Positions 35,321 through 44,078 of a DNA stretch of 64,000 bases are shown in pieces. The notes under the pieces were generated by a model. That model did not search any database, was not told the DNA's origin, and saw only the letters and a program-made list of their open reading frames with translations. Origin of the DNA: JAGPUQ01 sp050179115 (GTDB taxonomy: Bacteria; Pseudomonadota; Gammaproteobacteria; Pseudomonadales; Porticoccaceae); assembly GCA_050179115.1 (NCBI GenBank), contig JBFXFL010000008.1, positions 1 to 64,000 on the forward strand. The letters run 5' to 3'. The position numbers and the translations under genes were made by a program. Within the stretch, counting starts at the first letter, position 1, and every line of letters begins with the position of its first letter.

Positions 35321-35835
35321 GGCTGAACGACTCGCGGATCGGGACTCGCCAGCACGCGCTCGGTCTGCGCGGCGCGGTACGCGGCCAATACCTTGCGGAT
35401 ACGGGGATACTTGTTGGCCAGCATGGCGGCCGCCAGCAGGGCGGCGTTGATCGCGCCGGCGCGACCGATGGCGAGCGTGCCCACGGGTATCCCGGCGGGC
35501 ATCTGCGCAATGGAAAGCAGGGAGTCGACGCCGTTCAGCACCCGCGACTGCACCGGTACGCCGAGCACCGGCAGCGCCGTTTTGGCCGCCGCCATCCCCG
35601 GCAGATGGGCGGCGCCGCCGGCGCCCGCGATGATCACTTCAAGCCCGCGCGCCTGCGCTGAGACGGCGTATTCAAACAGCCTGTCAGGCGTGCGGTGCGC
35701 CGAAATGACTTCCACTTCGTGGGGGATGTCCAGTTCTTCGAGCGTGGCGGCCGTGTGGCTCAGCGTCTCCCAGTCCGACTGCGACCCCATGATCACACCG
35801 ACCAGGGGTGGTATCGCCCTGCGCCGGGCAGTCAC
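35317..35835 (-). CDS. purE: N5-carboxyaminoimidazole ribonucleotide mutase
   Basis: The 172-residue class I PurE converts N5-CAIR to CAIR, the step after PurK. Motifs are PLVGVIMGSQSDWET, SAHRTPDRLFEY, AGAGGAAHLPGM and GVPVQSRVLNG. I chose the GTG at 35835, since the first beta strand (PLVGVIMGS) must be included and the next ATG would cut it. The frame is open further upstream without similarity, and the true start is somewhat uncertain. Confidence 0.93.
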   Translation of the reverse strand: MTARRRAIPPLVGVIMGSQSDWETLSHTAATLEELDIPHEVEVISAHRTPDRLFEYAVSAQARGLEVIIAGAGGAAHLPGMAAAKTALPVLGVPVQSRVLNGVDSLLSIAQMPAGIPVGTLAIGRAGAINAALLAAAMLANKYPRIRKVLAAYRAAQTERVLASPDPRVVQP

Positions 35836-36064
35836 CAGCGCGATCCCGCGAGGGTAAACGGATTTGCGGCAATCAGCGCGGGCACCGGCGTCGGCAGATA
35901 GTCCATGGAAGGGTCCGTTCAGGGCCGGATAGCCGGCACAGGGTGAGCGGGAAATTCGACCGCCCCAGGCGCGGGGAATGCCAGATCCGCCTGGGGCCAT
36001 TGGGTCCGGGACGGAATTCTACCCTGCCCGACCATTCAAGTCAGGACTCCGCCTGGAACGTGAA

Positions 36065-36094
36065 TTGCTAGCTTGGAAACGTCCGTCCTATACT
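36065..36094 (+). promoter_or_regulatory. Promoter of cfa with a sigmaS-like -10
   Basis: TTGCTA (36065-36070), an 18-base spacer and TATACT (36089-36094). With the preceding C the -10 reads CTATACT, the form preferred by sigmaS. The start is about 36101, 24 bases before the ATG. E. coli cfa also has a sigmaS promoter. Confidence 0.6.
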
Positions 36095-36124
36095 CGACCC
36101 GTACGCGCCGCCAGGGAATCCACA

Positions 36125-37261
36125 ATGGCCCGAACACGCGCTGAACGACTGGTACGCACGCTGCTCGAAAGCGCCGGCATCGCGATTGATGGTCCCGCGC
36201 GCCACGACATGCGGGTCCACAACCCCGCGCTCTACCCGCGCATTGTCCGGCACGGCTCTCTGGGCCTCGGCGAAGCCTACATGGACGGCTGGTGGGACGC
36301 CGACGCGGTGGACGAAACCATTGCCCGCATCTTGGCGGAGCGCGCGCAGCGGCAGCTGTCGCCGGGCCCCCGGGAACGTGTCCACACTACCATTGCGTAT
36401 CTGTGGAACCTGCAGGGCCGGATACGGGCGCGCCGTGCCGTCGCCGCCCACTACGACACCGGCAATGAGCTGTTTCGTCGCATGCTGGACCCGCTGATGA
36501 ACTATTCCTGCGCCTACTGGGCAAACGCGGAGGATCTGGCGCAGGCGCAACGCAACAAGCTCGATCTCGTCTGCCGCAAGCTGGAACTTCGCCCGGGCCT
36601 GAAAGTAGTGGATATCGGCTGCGGCTGGGGCGGCTTCGCCCGCTACGCGGCCGAGCACTACGGCGTCGAGGTCACCGGCATTACCCTGTCGCGGGAGCAG
36701 GCCAACTATGCCCGGGACCTGTGCCGGGGTCTGCCGGTCACCATCGAGCTGCGCGACTATCGCGATCTGGGCAACCAGGGTTTCGCTATGCCCGCGGATC
36801 GCATCGTATCCATCGGCATGTTTGAGCACGTGGGAGTCCGCAACTACCCCGCCTTCATGCGCATCGCCGCGCGCTGCCTGCAACCGGACGGCCTCATGCT
36901 GCTGCACACCATTGGCAGCCTGGAAAGCAGCCGCGGCAACGATCCGTGGCTCGACAAATACATCTTCCCGGACGGCCAGCTGCCGTCGGCAGCTCAGCTC
37001 GGCCGCGCCAGCGAAGGACTGCTGGTGATCGAGGACTGGCACAACTTCGGCCCGGATTACGATCCCACCCTGATGGCCTGGAAGCACAACTTTGAACTGG
37101 CCTGGCCGGAACTCGCCCCCGGGTACGGCCAGCGCTTCTACCGTATGTGGCGCTATTACCTGATGTTGTGCGCCGGGGCTTTCCGCGCGCGCCACATGCA
37201 GTTATGGCAACTGGTGTTGTCGCGGCCGGACCGGACCCGGGGTTACCGCTCGGTGCGCTGA
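36125..37261 (+). CDS. cfa: Cyclopropane-fatty-acyl-phospholipid synthase
   Basis: The 378-residue enzyme adds a methylene group from SAM across the double bond of membrane phospholipid acyl chains. The SAM site VVDIGCGWGGFARYAAEHYG, the NYSCAYW segment (Cys about 129), GLGEAYMDGWWD at the N-terminal lipid-binding domain, and SIGMFEHVG are all present. Length matches E. coli Cfa (382). The ATG at 36125 opens MARTRAERLVRTLLESAG; the frame continues upstream without similarity. Cyclopropane acids usually rise in stationary phase and acid stress, which agrees with the promoter. Confidence 0.95.
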   Translation: MARTRAERLVRTLLESAGIAIDGPARHDMRVHNPALYPRIVRHGSLGLGEAYMDGWWDADAVDETIARILAERAQRQLSPGPRERVHTTIAYLWNLQGRIRARRAVAAHYDTGNELFRRMLDPLMNYSCAYWANAEDLAQAQRNKLDLVCRKLELRPGLKVVDIGCGWGGFARYAAEHYGVEVTGITLSREQANYARDLCRGLPVTIELRDYRDLGNQGFAMPADRIVSIGMFEHVGVRNYPAFMRIAARCLQPDGLMLLHTIGSLESSRGNDPWLDKYIFPDGQLPSAAQLGRASEGLLVIEDWHNFGPDYDPTLMAWKHNFELAWPELAPGYGQRFYRMWRYYLMLCAGAFRARHMQLWQLVLSRPDRTRGYRSVR

Positions 37262-37722
37262 CCGGATTTCAGGCCGGCAGGATCGGCGTCATCGACAGGA
37301 ATGATCCCCGGTTACCAGCCCAACCTCCCAAGCGCCTGCCGGACCGCCACGCCATATCCCTCGCAAACACCACCCCGGGGGCATGGCCATTACCAGATCC
37401 GTTGCAGCAGCTCGGTGTCGCGGACTATTTTACGCGCCAGATGCGCGGCGAGTGCTGGATATCGGCCGAGGCTCTCCAGACTGGCGAGCTCCACCGCGCT
37501 GAAACCACTGCAAAGATACTGTGCGGAAATATCCCCGGTGACAATGTCCCCGGCCTCAGCGGCAAGGTGGTTTTCAGCGCCGGTCTTGCAACCGACATGG
37601 CGTGCTTTTCCAGCATCTGCCGCATGCCCTCATCAGGGCAAGCAACCGCGCGGGGCACTGACACACGGTGGCAATACAGAGGGGCCAGGCTGCAAGCTGT
37701 CATTCCTCAACCTGGGCGAGCC
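37262..37722. other. 461-base gap with no confident gene
   Basis: No convincing start or product fits the forward strand, although the pyruvate kinase-like frame is open through it. On the minus strand an 80-codon open frame (37390-37632) reads protein-like, for example ENHLAAEAGDIVTGDISAQY and ASLESLGRYPALAAHLARK, but has no ATG and only a late GTG. It could be a decayed gene or chance in GC-rich DNA. No promoter was recognised. Confidence 0.4.
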
Positions 37723-39549
37723 GTGGCGTCAACTCCCCTCAACATCGTGGCACTCGCCAAACTGCGCACCGAACTGGCCGAACTGCAAAACGCAGTACTG
37801 GCGGAGGCGGAACCGATCATCGCCCGCTACTGCGATGGCGGCGAGGCAAGTCCCAGTCTGTGGAACTTTGCGCATTATCTGGCCTTGCGCAGCCGCGATC
37901 TGCGCCCCCTGCAGGAGCGCCTGGCGCGCGCGGGGCTATCGTCGCTCGGACGCAGCGAAGCCCATGTCATGGCGACCCTGGAGCAGGTCATCGCCCTGCT
38001 GGATCTCGTCCTCGATCTTCCGGGCGCCACAGGCACCGCCGCGTCCGTCGACTTCGACACCGGAGAGCGTCTGCTGCGCGCCAACCGGGAGCTGTTGTTC
38101 GGTCCCCTCCCGAGCGCACGGACATCCCACATCATGGTCACCCTGCCGACGGAAGCCGCGCTCGACCGGACGCTGGTGGAAGGTCTGCTGTACGCCGGCA
38201 TGGATTGCGCGCGCATCAATTGCGCTCACGACTCCCCCACGCAATGGCAGGCCATGATCGACCATGTGCGGACCGCAGCGGCTGCGCAGGACAAGTCGTG
38301 CCGCATTCTCATGGACCTCGCGGGTCCCAAGCTGCGCACCGGCCCCATCGCCGCCAGCGCTCTGACCCTGAGCCAAACCCTGCATCTGGTGGCGGGTCGT
38401 CCGCCCCTGGCCGCGGACGACGAGCCGGTCGCGCTCGGCTTCACCGCTGCCGTAATTGCGGCATTGCGGGGCGGTGACTGCATCACTTTCACGGATCGCC
38501 GCGGCAAGCGGCGCACACTGGAGATTGCTGAGAACAGCGACGCCAACGTCCTGACCGCCCACTGCAGAAAGCGCGCCATCATCGACGACACCACGGAATT
38601 CGAGTTTCCGCACACCACCGGGGCGCCGCCGGCGCGCGCGGCCCTGGCGGATACCGCTGCGGCCATCCGGCTGTATGAGGGCGACTCGCTGATCCTCACC
38701 CGGAACCCGGCGCCGGGCCGGCCGGCGCAGCCGGACACCGATGGCGGCGCACCACAACCCGCGTCGGTCCCTTGCTGCGAGCCCGCGGTACTGGATTATT
38801 TGCGCGTCGGCGAGGAAGTCTGGCTCGATGACGGCAAGCTGGGCGGCGTGATCGACCGGATCGACGCCGAGGGCGCACGGATCACCATCACTTGCGCCGG
38901 TCCCCGGGGTCACAGGCTGCGCGCCGACAAGGGACTCAACTTCCCGGATTCCCGGCTCGACCTGCCGGCGCTGACCGCCAAGGATTACCGCGATCTCGAC
39001 TTCGTCGCGCAACATGCCGACCTGGTGGGCCTGTCCTTCACGCAATCGCTCGCGGATGTCGAGGTGCTGGCGCAAGCACTCGCGGCGCGCGGGGCTGGCA
39101 CCCTGCCCATCATCGCCAAGATCGAAACCGCTCGGGGCGTGGAAAACCTGCCCGAAATACTGCTCGGCACTCTGGGCCGCCATCCGCTCGGCGTGATGAT
39201 CGCGCGCGGCGATCTGATGGTGGAAATCGGCGGCGAGCGCATGGCGGAAATGCAGGAGGAAATCCTGTGGCTGTGCGAAGCCGCCCATGTCCCCGTGATC
39301 TGGGCCACCCAGGTGCTGGAGACACTGGCCAAGAAGGGCACCCTGTCACGCCCGGAGATCACCGACGCCGCCGCCTCCGCCCGCGCCGACTGCGTGATGC
39401 TCAACAAGGGCCCCCACATCCTGCGCGCGGTCGCCCTGCTGGCCGACATCCTGCGCCGCATGGCGGGTCATCAAAACAAGAAAAACCCGCAATTGCGGGC
39501 GCTGTCCCTGGCTGTCCGGATCACTTCACCTACCGTGCCGCCGGCCTGA
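37723..39549 (+). CDS. Pyruvate kinase-like protein, enlarged and without the C-terminal domain
   Basis: About 608 residues. An N-terminal helical domain (LRTELAELQNAVLAEAEPI ... WNFAHYLALRSRDLRPLQER, to about 110) precedes a pyruvate kinase barrel. Barrel motifs are MDCARINCAHD, DLAGPKLRTG, KGLNFPDSRLDLPALT, IIAKIETARGVENLPEI with the catalytic lysine, GVMIARGDLMVEIGGERM, and VIWATQVLETLAKKG. About 120 extra residues sit in the B-domain region, where two similar halves (LRGGDCITFTDRRGK; LRVGEEVWLDDGKLG) suggest a duplication. The usual C-terminal allosteric domain is missing. It may convert phosphoenolpyruvate to pyruvate, but a changed activity is possible. GTG 37723 is a guess; GTG 37747 is the main alternative, and neither has a clear ribosome binding site. 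Confidence 0.75.
   Translation: MASTPLNIVALAKLRTELAELQNAVLAEAEPIIARYCDGGEASPSLWNFAHYLALRSRDLRPLQERLARAGLSSLGRSEAHVMATLEQVIALLDLVLDLPGATGTAASVDFDTGERLLRANRELLFGPLPSARTSHIMVTLPTEAALDRTLVEGLLYAGMDCARINCAHDSPTQWQAMIDHVRTAAAAQDKSCRILMDLAGPKLRTGPIAASALTLSQTLHLVAGRPPLAADDEPVALGFTAAVIAALRGGDCITFTDRRGKRRTLEIAENSDANVLTAHCRKRAIIDDTTEFEFPHTTGAPPARAALADTAAAIRLYEGDSLILTRNPAPGRPAQPDTDGGAPQPASVPCCEPAVLDYLRVGEEVWLDDGKLGGVIDRIDAEGARITITCAGPRGHRLRADKGLNFPDSRLDLPALTAKDYRDLDFVAQHADLVGLSFTQSLADVEVLAQALAARGAGTLPIIAKIETARGVENLPEILLGTLGRHPLGVMIARGDLMVEIGGERMAEMQEEILWLCEAAHVPVIWATQVLETLAKKGTLSRPEITDAAASARADCVMLNKGPHILRAVALLADILRRMAGHQNKKNPQLRALSLAVRITSPTVPPA
39470..39499 (-). terminator. Minus-strand intrinsic terminator inside the 3' end of the pyruvate kinase-like gene
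   Basis: On the minus strand, CCCGC-AATT-GCGGG (39486-39499) is followed by TTTTTCTTGTTTT. This is a textbook terminator, although no minus-strand gene ends here; the nearest one upstream is yaeQ, over 1.2 kb away. Confidence 0.5.
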
Positions 39550-39662
39550 TCCGGTCCGCTGAGCGGTCCCACCCCGCCGAACTGGTCCACTGAGTACGGA
39601 TGCACCGGCCAGGCCATTGGGAGTAGGCTGGCGGGCACCGAAAATAATCAGCGGGGGTTTTC

Positions 39663-40526
39663 ATGAACACATCAAGTGCCAAGGTATTGTCCACCGAGGT
39701 ATTCGCCGCCGGCTTCGTCTTCCTGGAGGGACCGCGCTGGCGCAACGACCGGCTCTGGGTTTCCGACATGCACGGCCACACCGTCTACCGCCTGACCGCC
39801 GACGGTACCCGCGAGGCGATGGCCGCAGTGCCCGGCAAACCGTCGGGCATCGGTTTTCTGCCCGATGGCACGCCGCTGATCGTATCGATGCACGACCGCA
39901 AGCTCATGAAGCTGGTGGCGGGCCAACTGCAACTCCACGCCGACCTGTCCGAACTCTGCCCGTACGAGATCAACGACATGGTGGTGGACAAACACGGCAA
40001 TGCCTACGTGGGCAACATCGGTTTCAATCTGCTCGCCGGCGAAAAATTCAAACCCACCAATTTCGTGCTGGTAACGCCGGACGGCAAGGCCCGCGAGGTG
40101 GCACGGGATCTCGCCGTGCCGAACGGGCCGGTGATCACCGCCAACGGCAAGCGGTTGATCGTCGCCGAATCCTGGGCCAAGAAACTCAGCGTCTTCGACA
40201 TTGCCGCCGACGGCAGCCTCAGCAATCGCAAGGTATTCGCCGAACTCGACATCGCCCCGGACGGCATCTGCCTCGATGCCGAAGGCGCGATCTGGGTGGC
40301 CGGCTTCAACAGCGATACCTTCGTGCGCGTGCTGGAGGGCGGCAGGATCACTCACAAGGTCAAGGTGATGGACCGCTACCCGGTCGCCTGCACCCTGGGC
40401 GGCGCCGACGGCCGCACGCTGTTCTGCCTGACCTACCAGGGCACGATCAAGGAGATGGGCCAGAACAAGGAGGCGTCGCGGATCGAGACGGTGCGTGTGG
40501 ATGTTCCCGCAGGCGGATCACCCTAA
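39663..40526 (+). CDS. SMP-30/gluconolactonase family protein
   Basis: The 287-residue cytoplasmic beta-propeller has no signal peptide. Family strands include FVFLEGPRWRNDRLWVSDMH, GIGFLPDGTPLIVSMHD, INDMVVDKHGNAYVGNIGFN (metal-site Asn/Asp), LAVPNGPVITANGKRLIVAE and IAPDGICLDAEGAIWVAGF. Members hydrolyse sugar or other lactones with a divalent metal. GCGGGGG precedes the ATG. It lies between the pyruvate kinase-like gene and the convergent yaeQ; the substrate is unknown. It is not closely similar to the membrane-anchored SMP-30 protein in this window. Confidence 0.85.
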   Translation: MNTSSAKVLSTEVFAAGFVFLEGPRWRNDRLWVSDMHGHTVYRLTADGTREAMAAVPGKPSGIGFLPDGTPLIVSMHDRKLMKLVAGQLQLHADLSELCPYEINDMVVDKHGNAYVGNIGFNLLAGEKFKPTNFVLVTPDGKAREVARDLAVPNGPVITANGKRLIVAESWAKKLSVFDIAADGSLSNRKVFAELDIAPDGICLDAEGAIWVAGFNSDTFVRVLEGGRITHKVKVMDRYPVACTLGGADGRTLFCLTYQGTIKEMGQNKEASRIETVRVDVPAGGSP

Positions 40527-40725
40527 TCCTTCTCGCCACGAATCTGGATTGACCGGCGGTTGCAAAACGTCGCAGAACATCGGCCGTGAGGCCCTCGGCG
40601 CGCAATGATCGATACCTATGGATCGATGCGCGAGGAAGCGAGCACCATCCAACGAGGCGGATGGCGACTGCGGCAGCTCTTTCAACTTCAACCGTCTGCC
40701 AAAGCAAGCAGTGCATGATCCCGGC

Positions 40726-41271
40726 TCAGGAATCCGAGGTGTCAAGCCGTTTCAGTTCCACCGGCACGCGGGCCCTGTCATTGCTCATCCACACCTCGCC
40801 ATCCTGTACCAGGCATTGCAACCGCATGGTGCGCGTCGCGAGCGCGGCCAGTGCCTGACTGGTGGCAACGGACAGTTGCAGCACCCTGAGATTTCTGAGC
40901 CGCGTCAGCTTGCTTTCGAGCGACTTCCACCACAGGCCACAACTGCTGCTGTAGCAGACCGCGATCACCTGCTCGGCACGTCCGCTGGCCTTGCGCAAGC
41001 GCGCTTCATCCGGCTGGCCGATATCGATCCACAGCCTGATCTGGCCGGTCAGGTCCTTCACCCAGATTTCGGGTTCGTCAGCCTCGGACAGACCCTTGGT
41101 GAAAGCGATGCCCTCCTGGGCGTGCAGCGCGTACATCAGCACCCGCACCATCAGGCGTTCGTCGGTTTCGGAGGGATGACGCGCCAGGGTGAGCGCATGA
41201 TCGGCGTAGTAATTCCTGTCCAGATCGGCGATCTGGAGATCGGCCTTGTAAATCGTGGCCTTGAGCGCCAT
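40726..41271 (-). CDS. yaeQ: YaeQ family protein
   Basis: The 181-residue protein matches E. coli YaeQ closely along its length: MALKATIYKADLQIADLDRN, LTLARHPSETDERLMVRVL, FTKGLSEADEPEIWVKDLTG and WWKSLESKLTRLRNLRV. YaeQ has a PD-(D/E)xK nuclease-like fold and was once proposed to help transcription elongation; its true role is unsettled. The ATG at 41271 gives the conserved start; a second in-frame ATG lies 9 bases upstream. Confidence 0.93.
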   Translation of the reverse strand: MALKATIYKADLQIADLDRNYYADHALTLARHPSETDERLMVRVLMYALHAQEGIAFTKGLSEADEPEIWVKDLTGQIRLWIDIGQPDEARLRKASGRAEQVIAVCYSSSCGLWWKSLESKLTRLRNLRVLQLSVATSQALAALATRTMRLQCLVQDGEVWMSNDRARVPVELKRLDTSDS

Positions 41272-41404
41272 GGGTGGCATCCATTGATGAAAAAGACCTG
41301 AATTCAAGGTTCCGATCGCCTGAGCCTGCCAGCGGACAAAGTCGGCCGCCGCCTCCTGATCCCGGGCACATGGCGGTGCTCGCGGATGTGGCTGCGGGAT
41401 TCGG

Positions 41405-42607
41405 TCAACCGAGTCCCAGACAGGCCCGGGTCTGACGGGCGATCTCGGCTTCCTCGTCGGCGGCCATGGCGAGTACGGCAACGGTCGCGTGCCGGGAATC
41501 GTGCAGTGCGGTGATATCGGTGTCGGGATCCTCCCGTGGGGGACCGAGCACGATCCCGCAGCCTTCGAGGCCCGCGCAACTACGGCGTATGACTTCGGCA
41601 TCGTGGGCACCGATGCCGCCGGTGAAGACGATGGCGTCGACCCGGCCGAGTACCGCGAGATAGGCGCCGATGATCTTCCTGACACGGTAACAGAACATTT
41701 CCCGCGCGAGTGCCGCCTCGCGGTCGCCCGCCGCGGCGCGCTCGCGTACCTCGCGCATATCGCTGCTGCCGCATACCGCCTTCAACCCGCTCTCCTGTTC
41801 GAGCAACGCCCGCACCGCGGCGGGATCGCGGCCCGCCGCCTGCATCAACAGTGGCAGCGCGGGGTCGATATCGCCCGAGCGGCTGCCCATCATCAGGCCT
41901 TCCAGCGGCGTAAAGCCCATGCTGGTGTCGATGCTGCACCCGCCCTGGATGGCAGTGGCACTGGCGCCATTGCCCAGGTGCAGGGTGATGAGATTGACCG
42001 CCGCCGGCGGTCGGCGCAGCCAGGCAGCGGCGCGACGCGCGGCCTGAGCGTGGGAGATGCCGTGAAAACCGTAGCGGCGCACCGGGCTTCCCGCGGCCAG
42101 CCCGGCGAGCGCAGCCTCGGGTAGCGGGTAGCGCCAGGCGTATTCCGGCAGGGTATGGTGGAAAGCGGTGTCGAACACCACCACCTGAGGCACCCCGGGA
42201 AATCGCTGGCGCGCCACTTCGATACCGAGCAGATTGACGGGGTTATGGCTCGGCGCCAGGGGTATCAGCCGTGTGATTTCGGCGACCACCTTGTCATCGA
42301 CAGCAACCGGGCTCAGGAAACGCACGCCCCCGTGCACCACGCGGTGGCCGATGGCGGCGAGACTCGCGGGCAACCCGAGCCCCGGGGCTGAACAGAGATG
42401 TTCCAGGATCGCCACCAGGGCACCGCGGTGATCGCTCACATGCGGCGGGAGCGGCAGCGCCCGTTCGCCGGGTTCGCACCGCCAGCGCAGAGCACCCGTG
42501 CCAATACCATCCAGAACGCCACCAGCCAGGCTCGCCGCGCCCTGCCGCAGCTGGTATTTGACCGAGGAGCTGCCGCAGTTGAGCACCAGTATCAGGGGCT
42601 CAGCCAT
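41405..42607 (-). CDS. ackA: Acetate kinase
   Basis: The 400-residue enzyme interconverts acetyl phosphate and acetate with ADP/ATP. It shows ILVLNCGSSSVKYQL, the GHRVVHGG substrate motif, VFDTAFHHTLPEYAWRYPLP, RRYGFHGISHAQAARRAAAWL, HLGNGASATAIQGG and VFTGGIGAHDAEV. The ATG overlaps the end of glgA by 8 bases, so the two are likely translationally coupled. No phosphotransacetylase or phosphoketolase gene is in the window, so the source of acetyl phosphate is not visible. Being tied to glgA suggests a link between carbon storage and acetate overflow. Confidence 0.93.
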   Translation of the reverse strand: MAEPLILVLNCGSSSVKYQLRQGAASLAGGVLDGIGTGALRWRCEPGERALPLPPHVSDHRGALVAILEHLCSAPGLGLPASLAAIGHRVVHGGVRFLSPVAVDDKVVAEITRLIPLAPSHNPVNLLGIEVARQRFPGVPQVVVFDTAFHHTLPEYAWRYPLPEAALAGLAAGSPVRRYGFHGISHAQAARRAAAWLRRPPAAVNLITLHLGNGASATAIQGGCSIDTSMGFTPLEGLMMGSRSGDIDPALPLLMQAAGRDPAAVRALLEQESGLKAVCGSSDMREVRERAAAGDREAALAREMFCYRVRKIIGAYLAVLGRVDAIVFTGGIGAHDAEVIRRSCAGLEGCGIVLGPPREDPDTDITALHDSRHATVAVLAMAADEEAEIARQTRACLGLG

Positions 42608-44066
42608 GCGCCACTCCCGCCGCATCGGCAAGGGCGCGGCGATAGACCGCGAGATACTGTTCGGCGCTGCGCCGCCAACTGAAGTCGCCAGCCATGGCGT
42701 TGCGCCGCAGCGCCCGCCAGGCGGCCGGGTCGCGGTACAGGCTGAGCCCCCGCTCCAGCGCCTGCGCGAGCGCCGCCGCAGTCGGCTCGTCAAACACCAG
42801 CCCCGTCGCCGCATTGCCGTCACCGTCGTGGCGGGCGAGCACATCCACCACGGTATCGGCGAGGCCGCCGGTGCGGTGCACCACGGGAATGGCACCATAG
42901 CGCTGGCTGTACATCTGGTTGAGCCCGCAGGGCTCGAAGCGCGAGGGCATCAGGAAAAAATCGGCGCCGGCCTCGATGCGGTGCGCGAGCCCTTCGTCGT
43001 AACCGATGCGCACTGCGACCCACTCGGGACGCTCGGCAGCGAGTACCCGCAAACGCTCTTCCCAAGCTGCCTCGCCGCTGCCCAGCAGCACCCATTGCAC
43101 GGGGAAGCCGCGCCAGGTTTCGATCACCTCCGCCACCAGATCGATGCCCTTCTGTTGCACCAGGCGGCCGACCAGCCCCAGCAGGGGGATATTCTCGGCC
43201 GCCGGCAGCCCCAGTTCCTTTTGCAGCGCTACCTTGTTGGCGCGCTTGCCGGCGTCGATCGTGGCGCGGTCGTAGGGGCTGGCGAGATACGGGTCCGTAG
43301 CAGGATTCCAGATGTCCGCGTCGATGCCGTTGAGGATTCCGGTGAAGTCATCGCGACGGTAGCGGAGCAGGCCATCAAGGCCGCAACCGTGCTCCGGCTC
43401 CAGCAACTGGCGGGCGTAGGTGGGGCTCACGGTGGTGAGCTGGTCCGCAAACACCAGCCCCGCCTTGAGAAAGGAAAACCCGCCGTAAAACTCCAGCGCG
43501 TCCGGTGTCCACCAGGCTTCGGGAAGGTCCAGTGCGTCAAACTGCGCGCGGTCGAACACACCCTGGTAAGCCTGATTGTGGATGGTGAACACGGTCGCCG
43601 GGCGTTGGGTTTCCCGGGACAGAAGAGCCGGCACCAGTCCGGTCTGCCAATCGTTGCAATGCACCAGATCCGGGCGCCAGCCGAGGCCGGCGCGATCCAG
43701 GGCGATGGCACAGAGCGCGTGGGCGAAGCCGTGAAAACGCCGCGCATTGTCGGGCCAGTCGCGGCCGGAGGCATCGCCGTAGGGTCCGCCGGGACGTTCG
43801 AACAGGGCCGGCGCATCCACCAGCACGACAGGCAGCTCCGTCCCGGGCAGCCGGCCGCCGACCAGGGTCGCTCCCGACAGCCCGGGTACCGGACCCAGGA
43901 TCATGGGTTCGGCGAGGGCCGCGCGCGCCGCCGGATAGGCGGGCAACGCAATCCAGACCTCATGACCGAGCGTTGCGAGCGCGCGCGGCAGACTGGCGGA
44001 GACATCGGCGAGCCCACCGGTCTTGGCCAGGGGAAATACCTCGGAACTGGCAAACAGCAGTCGCAC
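42600..44066 (-). CDS. glgA: Glycogen synthase (ADP-glucose)
   Basis: The 488-residue GT5 glycosyltransferase extends alpha-1,4-glucan from ADP-glucose. It has the ADP-binding KTGGLADV near residue 15, GLGWRPDLVHCNDWQTGLVP, FTIHNQAYQGVF, LTTVSPTYARQLL, and the C-terminal LMPSRFEPCGLNQMYSQRYG with catalytic Glu. It follows glgB by 12 bases and overlaps ackA. Confidence 0.97.
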   Translation of the reverse strand: MRLLFASSEVFPLAKTGGLADVSASLPRALATLGHEVWIALPAYPAARAALAEPMILGPVPGLSGATLVGGRLPGTELPVVLVDAPALFERPGGPYGDASGRDWPDNARRFHGFAHALCAIALDRAGLGWRPDLVHCNDWQTGLVPALLSRETQRPATVFTIHNQAYQGVFDRAQFDALDLPEAWWTPDALEFYGGFSFLKAGLVFADQLTTVSPTYARQLLEPEHGCGLDGLLRYRRDDFTGILNGIDADIWNPATDPYLASPYDRATIDAGKRANKVALQKELGLPAAENIPLLGLVGRLVQQKGIDLVAEVIETWRGFPVQWVLLGSGEAAWEERLRVLAAERPEWVAVRIGYDEGLAHRIEAGADFFLMPSRFEPCGLNQMYSQRYGAIPVVHRTGGLADTVVDVLARHDGDGNAATGLVFDEPTAAALAQALERGLSLYRDPAAWRALRRNAMAGDFSWRRSAEQYLAVYRRALADAAGVAHG

Positions 44067-44078
44067 GAGCCCGGCGCC

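Noticed and set aside
35833..35910. A short minus-strand frame starting MDYLPTPVPALIAAN, whose stop overlaps the purE GTG.
   Set aside because: A coupled leader peptide is possible, but there is no ribosome binding site and no known purE leader of this kind; too little to call.
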